DNA from: an uncultured Parabacteroides sp.
Lineage (GTDB): Bacteria > Bacteroidota > Bacteroidia > Bacteroidales > Tannerellaceae
Direction of reading: 5' to 3'
Assembly: GCA_934725305.1 (NCBI GenBank)
Contig: CAKVBA010000052.1
Location: 1 to 19,816, forward strand
DNA: 19,816 nucleotides
In this document: one piece after another, positions 15,895 to 19,816 of the stretch
How positions within the stretch are numbered: the stretch's first letter is position 1
How the letters are laid out: the number at the start of each line of letters is the position of its first letter
Notes under the pieces: generated by a model
The model's database searches: none
What the model was told of the DNA's origin: nothing
The model's input: only the letters and a program-made list of their open reading frames with translations
Made by a program: the position numbers and the translations under genes

Positions 15895-17196
15895 CTACCA
15901 CTTTCCCTTCAATATCCTCTGAGCCCACACCGTCTGTACCACTCCACGCAATACCAGATAGAACAGAAAGGCCATCCATAGTGCGTGGTTTCCTAAGCGA
16001 CAGACCAGCGAATCATAGAGCAGAAAGAATCCACCGGCAGCTACCACCATCGCATAGAGCATTCCCTTGGTCTCTGTGGCACCAATCAGAATACCATCCC
16101 ATAGGAAAGCGGCAAATCCGGCAAAAGGCACCGCAAGCACCCAGTAGAAATAACGGGCAGACTCGTGTACCACCGCCTCATCGTCGGTAAGCAGACTCAA
16201 GAATGAATGTCCTCCCCAAGCATAAAGCAGGGTAAAAAGGGTGGAAAGTGCTACACCCCAAACAAACAGATAGCGTATCATGCGAGCAAACGAAGAACGA
16301 TTGCGTGCCCCGATATAGAGTCCTGACAGTGCTTCTCCGGCATAGGCAAATCCATCCATGATATAGGAGAACAGTGTGAACAGCTGCATCAGCAAGGTGT
16401 TCACTGCCAGCACCACATCTCCCTGGCGAGCTCCGGTTGAGGTAAAGAAGGTGGTGACTGCCACCAGGCAAACCGTACGAAAGAATATGTCACGGTTTAC
16501 CGAGAAAAAGCGCCCCATTGCCTCTCGCTGCATCGAACTACGCCACTGCACTCGTTTCTGCAACCGGCCATAGTGATGTTTCCATAAAGCTACGGCCATC
16601 CACAATCCGGCATACTGGGCAATCAATGTGCCCAAAGCGACTCCCTCGACCTTCATCTTCAGGACAAACACAAAGAACAGGCTGGCTGCTATGTTGACGA
16701 TATTTTGGGTAATGGCAATAAACATCGGGAAACGTGAGTTCTGCATCCCTACAAACCAGCCCGAGAAACCATAAAGTCCCAACACGGCCGGTGCGCCCCA
16801 CACGCAGATATGAAAATAGGTCGTTGCCAACGTCTCCACTTCGGGTGTCGTCTGTATAAAGTAAAAGGCAATCCGGCGAATTGGCAGTTGCAACAACATC
16901 AAGGTCAAAGCAATCAGCATCCCCACCGTGATGGAACGCACCAGCACTCGCATCACCTCATCAAGATCTCTACGACCCAACGCTTGTGATGTCATTCCGC
17001 TCGTGCCCATCCGAAGAAAGCCAAACACCCAATAGATAATATTGAAAAGCATGCCGCCCACGGCTATGGCTCCGATATAGGCTGGTGCTCCCAGATGGCC
17101 CACAATGGTTACATCGACCAGCCACAATAACGGCACCGTAATATTCGACACAATAGAAGGAAGTGCCAGCTGCACTATTTTACGATTCATTCCCAT
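15895..17196 (-). CDS. MATE-family efflux transporter (DinF-like)
   Basis: This is a 433-residue polytopic inner-membrane protein. Features of the DinF subgroup are IVQLALPSIVSNITVPLLWLVD at the N terminus (two blocks, 6-27), VGHLGAPAYIGAIAVGG, FLRMGTSGMTSQALGRRD, and in the second half SYIMDGFAYAGEALSG and VLAVPFAGFAAFLWDGILIGAT. Such proteins export toxic metabolites, bile acids or drugs in some bacteria; the substrate is unknown here. The stop is TAG at 15895-15897. The start is taken as the ATG at 17196 (MGMNRK), with an alternative ATG two codons on. It is separated from the upstream receptor gene by 123 bp containing a good -7 box. It resembles the next MATE gene only at family level, so the two are not a recent duplication. 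Confidence 0.9.
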   Translation of the reverse strand: MGMNRKIVQLALPSIVSNITVPLLWLVDVTIVGHLGAPAYIGAIAVGGMLFNIIYWVFGFLRMGTSGMTSQALGRRDLDEVMRVLVRSITVGMLIALTLMLLQLPIRRIAFYFIQTTPEVETLATTYFHICVWGAPAVLGLYGFSGWFVGMQNSRFPMFIAITQNIVNIAASLFFVFVLKMKVEGVALGTLIAQYAGLWMAVALWKHHYGRLQKRVQWRSSMQREAMGRFFSVNRDIFFRTVCLVAVTTFFTSTGARQGDVVLAVNTLLMQLFTLFSYIMDGFAYAGEALSGLYIGARNRSSFARMIRYLFVWGVALSTLFTLLYAWGGHSFLSLLTDDEAVVHESARYFYWVLAVPFAGFAAFLWDGILIGATETKGMLYAMVVAAGGFFLLYDSLVCRLGNHALWMAFLFYLVLRGVVQTVWAQRILKGKW

Positions 17197-17290
17197 CTTG
17201 TTTGTCCTGTTAATATAGACTTCCCTAACAACGAAAACCTATCCTATATGATAATATCTTCCCCTTTTTCTTACAATTTGGAATAAGCTG

Positions 17291-17298
17291 CAAATGTA
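17291..17298 (-). promoter_or_regulatory. Predicted -7 promoter box of the DinF-like gene
   Basis: Minus-strand TACATTTG matches TAnnTTTG, giving a leader of roughly 85-90 nt before the ATG at 17196. The -33 position overlaps the end of the receptor gene and has no TTTG. Confidence 0.5.
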
Positions 17299-17319
17299 CA
17301 TAAAAACGAATGATTTATA

Positions 17320-19593
17320 TTAATGTCCGAATCTTGATGTATCGACACTTTTTGTTTCTCTTTCCTTATATCCACCAAACCGATAGGTAAGATGTATGTT
17401 GAACGCTCTGGAATAATACGCATTATCCATGTCTAAATATTGCCCTTTGAAACGTACTTTCAAATTGGGATTGCCTGTGTTGAAAATATCATTGCAACGG
17501 AAGGAAAGGCTGATTTTGTCTTTCGCTATATTCCATTTTATTCCGGCTGTAAGGTTATAGAATGTTTCAATATCAAATGTTCCTTGTATTGCCGGAGTTT
17601 GTATATGTCCCGTTAATTCAACAAACAGGTTTTGCTTGATTTTAAATGTATTATCCAGCGTGGCACTAAACGTCCATCGCTTCCGGTTGAATGGGATGTC
17701 GAAGAAGTTGTCACATCGCTGGCGCATCTGCATACCGGTTAAAGTCAAACGTGAATCCAACCAGTTCCCCGCCTTGAATGGCAGTATGATGTTAGCTCCT
17801 GCCAGTTGCATATAGTTCCAGTTGGCATATTTGTAAATCAAGGCAAGCCGTTCGGAGGATTGGTAGGCTGTCTGTGCGAAATAGTCCGTTGAATGGAGAA
17901 AGAACAAGCCGAAAATATATTTCTGACGTAAAATGTAGTTCCCGTTCAGGCTATAAATCGTCATGGGTTTTAATCCGGATGTGCCGTGCAATTCCGTGTA
18001 GCCGTTCAGATGATTGACAGATGATTGCATCGCCCAATAACCCGGATAGGTTTTATCAGTAGATAGCGATAGCTGGAACGTATGTTTGGGATTTAGGGAG
18101 TAGGTAAACGAGGCTTGCGGATAGACCGCCCATTTGCGGTAGTTCCCTATCGTATAATACTCTCCTGTGGCAGAAAGTGAAAAAGATACTCCCGTTTGCG
18201 TATTCTTGCCGATAGAGAGATAGAAATTGGTTGTCTGCTCTGTCAAATCGGATTGTATGTCTTGGGTGGTAAGGTAGCCCGTCACCTGATTGTACGTTTG
18301 GTAATCACAATCTTTTGCCAAACGGAAAGATGCGCCGTAGCCCACGTTCCAGCCTTTCTTCAATGAATGTTTTTGGTCGGCATAGATTGAATATCGGTTT
18401 ATCTTTTGTCCACTTACCATATCAAAGCCGTTTTGTTCGCCACTCTGAAAAAGGGAATGCAGGTGTTGGTTGTTGTCTGAACGGTAATAGGTGTAATCGC
18501 CACCGATATTCAACCCAAAGGCGGATTGATATTGCAAGAAGACATTATGCATATGGGAATCCACATACTTATCTACATTCCCGGTCTGAAAAATTCCCGT
18601 TGTCCGGCTATTATTATGTTGGTCGGGAGTGTAATCGCCCGTATAGGATATGTTGATATGGCTTTTATCGTTGAATTTATAAGCGAATGAAGTTTGTAGG
18701 CTATGCTTCCAATATTTGCTACGAAGCTGTTCGTTCTGTTTGATAGGATATACTTGTTCCGCCAAAGAGTGTCGGGAATACAAGTTCATGTACTCCATGT
18801 TATGAATGTTATTGGCACTATATATCACATCCAAAGATGTTTTGGGAGTAGAATGGTAGAAGTGGGCATTCATTCCACCGCTATTGAAATATTGGTTGTT
18901 GTAATCCGCATTTATTTCTCCTTGAAAGGCATAATCATCCGGACGCTTCAATACAATATTGATGACTGCTCCCTTTACATGATATTCAGGTGGCGCACTA
19001 TACATGACTTCTGCTTTCTCTACCCGGTCGGTTGGCGTGTTGCGCAAGAGGTTTTCTATTTGTCCGGCATCCATTGTTGTCGGTTTGCCATCTAATAGGA
19101 TGGTCAGTTTCTCCGTTCCTGCCAACGTCAGCGTACCTCTGTCGGGTTGCACGCCCGGCAATTTGGTAATCGCTTCGTATGCGTTGTTTGTTGTTCTGTT
19201 TTCGGGAAGCAAAGACAGGTTATAGGTTAAACGTCCATTTTCAGCCTTGACATACGGGCGTTCCGCTTTCACGACAATTTCATCCAACGCATAATCCTGA
19301 GAAATCAATTGGATTGTACCTATATCTTGTTTATCACTTACAATACGTTGGGTTTGAAACAAGAGGTGTTGCACTATCAAACGGTATTCATTGGGCTGAC
19401 CGTTCAGGACAAAAGTTCCCTCTGTACCGGATATAGTCGCATCTATGTAGATAGAATCTATTGTTTGCATCACGATAGTGGCTCCCTCTATGGGTTGCCA
19501 TTCCTCGCTTACCACCTTGCCTGTAACTGTTTGTGCCTGAGATATGCCGATATAACCCAAGAACAATAGGAGTATCATCATCTTCTTTTCCAT
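17320..19593 (-). CDS. Outer-membrane beta-barrel receptor, TonB-dependent-receptor-like (complete)
   Basis: The protein is 757 residues with signal peptide MEKKMMILLLFLGYIGISQA (cleavage probably before Q21). A carboxypeptidase-regulatory-like domain follows at 22-105 (TVTGKVVSEEWQPIEGATIV, DEIVVKAERP). The plug-like domain spans about 115-217 (AITKLPGVQPDRGTLTLAG, LTILLDGKPTTMDAGQIENL, VINIVLKRP). A long beta-barrel with alternating aromatic strands runs to the C terminus, where the last strand ends in FNIHLTYRFGG followed by a short polar tail. No SusD-like partner is adjacent, so this is not a standard polysaccharide-utilisation pair. It shares domain order with the partial gene at 1-698. 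An insertion sequence begins only about 35 bp upstream of the ATG, so its native promoter may have been displaced and its expression may depend on the element. Confidence 0.9.
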   Translation of the reverse strand: MEKKMMILLLFLGYIGISQAQTVTGKVVSEEWQPIEGATIVMQTIDSIYIDATISGTEGTFVLNGQPNEYRLIVQHLLFQTQRIVSDKQDIGTIQLISQDYALDEIVVKAERPYVKAENGRLTYNLSLLPENRTTNNAYEAITKLPGVQPDRGTLTLAGTEKLTILLDGKPTTMDAGQIENLLRNTPTDRVEKAEVMYSAPPEYHVKGAVINIVLKRPDDYAFQGEINADYNNQYFNSGGMNAHFYHSTPKTSLDVIYSANNIHNMEYMNLYSRHSLAEQVYPIKQNEQLRSKYWKHSLQTSFAYKFNDKSHINISYTGDYTPDQHNNSRTTGIFQTGNVDKYVDSHMHNVFLQYQSAFGLNIGGDYTYYRSDNNQHLHSLFQSGEQNGFDMVSGQKINRYSIYADQKHSLKKGWNVGYGASFRLAKDCDYQTYNQVTGYLTTQDIQSDLTEQTTNFYLSIGKNTQTGVSFSLSATGEYYTIGNYRKWAVYPQASFTYSLNPKHTFQLSLSTDKTYPGYWAMQSSVNHLNGYTELHGTSGLKPMTIYSLNGNYILRQKYIFGLFFLHSTDYFAQTAYQSSERLALIYKYANWNYMQLAGANIILPFKAGNWLDSRLTLTGMQMRQRCDNFFDIPFNRKRWTFSATLDNTFKIKQNLFVELTGHIQTPAIQGTFDIETFYNLTAGIKWNIAKDKISLSFRCNDIFNTGNPNLKVRFKGQYLDMDNAYYSRAFNIHLTYRFGGYKERETKSVDTSRFGH

Positions 19594-19627
19594 AACATCA
19601 ACAGTTTAAAAGTTTATTTTTAGTCAC

Positions 19628-19816
19628 TACTGTCCCGTTAAAGTGGACTAATCACTCTTTGAATTAATTGAAATACAGTCTTTTGTATGAGATTTCAAGG
19701 GTGCAACGATTTGAATTTGCACTTTTGCAGTTATCAATGATACTGCACGATGAACAAAGACAAATACGTTTTCGCCCAATTGATAGAATTTCTCGACAAT
19801 AACAAGTTTCGCCATT
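19628..19816 (+). mobile_element. Left end of an IS4-type insertion sequence (runs off the right edge)
   Basis: About 120 bp of non-coding sequence lead into the transposase start at 19750. The likely terminal segment begins near ACTACTGTCCCGTTAAAGTG (about 19626-19645), but the exact boundary, inverted repeat and target duplication cannot be fixed because the other end is outside the window. Confidence 0.6.
19750..19816 (+). CDS. IS4-family transposase, first 22 codons (partial)
   Basis: The ATG at 19750 opens MNKDKYVFAQLIEFLDNNKF and continues off the edge with RH. I recognise this as the N terminus of the IS4-family transposases with a DUF4372-type N-terminal domain that are common in Bacteroides. 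Only 67 bases are visible, so whether the transposase is intact is unknown. It is divergent from the receptor gene at 17320-19593, and the 156 bp between the two starts contains the IS end. The assignment is from memory of the family's opening residues, not from a search. Confidence 0.7.
   Translation, partial: MNKDKYVFAQLIEFLDNNKFRH

Noticed and set aside
15728..15979. Minus-strand open frame of 83 codons across the 3' end of the DinF-like gene
   Set aside because: It overlaps the end of a real gene in another frame and then runs through the 193-bp repeat element; no start context or protein family is recognisable.
15895..17196. Second MATE gene as a recent tandem duplicate of the first
   Set aside because: The two translations share only family-level features and belong to different subgroups (DinF-like and MepA-like).

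Overview
The window looks like a chromosomal segment of a Bacteroidales gut or oral bacterium (Bacteroides/Phocaeicola-like). The reasons are moderate GC; promoters of the Bacteroidota type (-7 box TAnnTTTG, once with a -33 TTTG); few Shine-Dalgarno sites; large outer-membrane receptors with a carboxypeptidase-regulatory-like domain followed by plug and barrel; a DUF4136/PDZ secreted protein; and the first codons of an IS4-type transposase familiar from Bacteroides. Species is not determinable by eye.

Layout. 1-698 (minus) is the N-terminal 232 codons of a TonB-dependent-receptor-like protein that runs off the left edge. The 615-bp gap 699-1313 holds its -7 box, a four-unit 22-bp tandem array and a perfect 21-bp inverted repeat. 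1314-2519 (minus) is an iron-sulfur L-serine ammonia-lyase. 2628-6549 (minus) is a two-gene operon: a PDZ-DUF4136-PDZ exported protein, then mutS2 (GTG start). A divergent promoter region (6550-6694) leads rightward into grpE-dnaJ (6695-8453), which ends in a hairpin terminator, then an MscS-family channel (8584-9852). The channel's 3' end overlaps by 20 bp the 3' end of a leftward gene block: MATE transporter, two SGNH/GDSL-type exported enzymes and an MBOAT acyltransferase (15608 down to 9833). A second MATE gene (17196-15895) lies upstream, separated from the first by a 193-bp element with near-perfect 18-bp terminal inverted repeats. A complete outer-membrane receptor (19593-17320) follows, and the right edge is the left end of an insertion sequence with the start of its transposase (19750-19816).

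How the genes work together. grpE-dnaJ is the DnaK co-chaperone pair. The MBOAT gene with two SGNH genes forms a cell-envelope O-acetylation module: the MBOAT protein would pass acetyl groups across the inner membrane, and the SGNH proteins would transfer or remove them on a polysaccharide or peptidoglycan. One MBOAT plus two SGNH proteins matches the patA/patB/ape1 composition known from Campylobacter and Neisseria, but the substrate here is inferred, not shown. The other genes look like independent housekeeping or envelope functions.

The most unusual signals are non-coding: the 22-bp operator-like array upstream of the left receptor, the perfect 21-bp palindrome next to it, and the 193-bp element between the two MATE genes.
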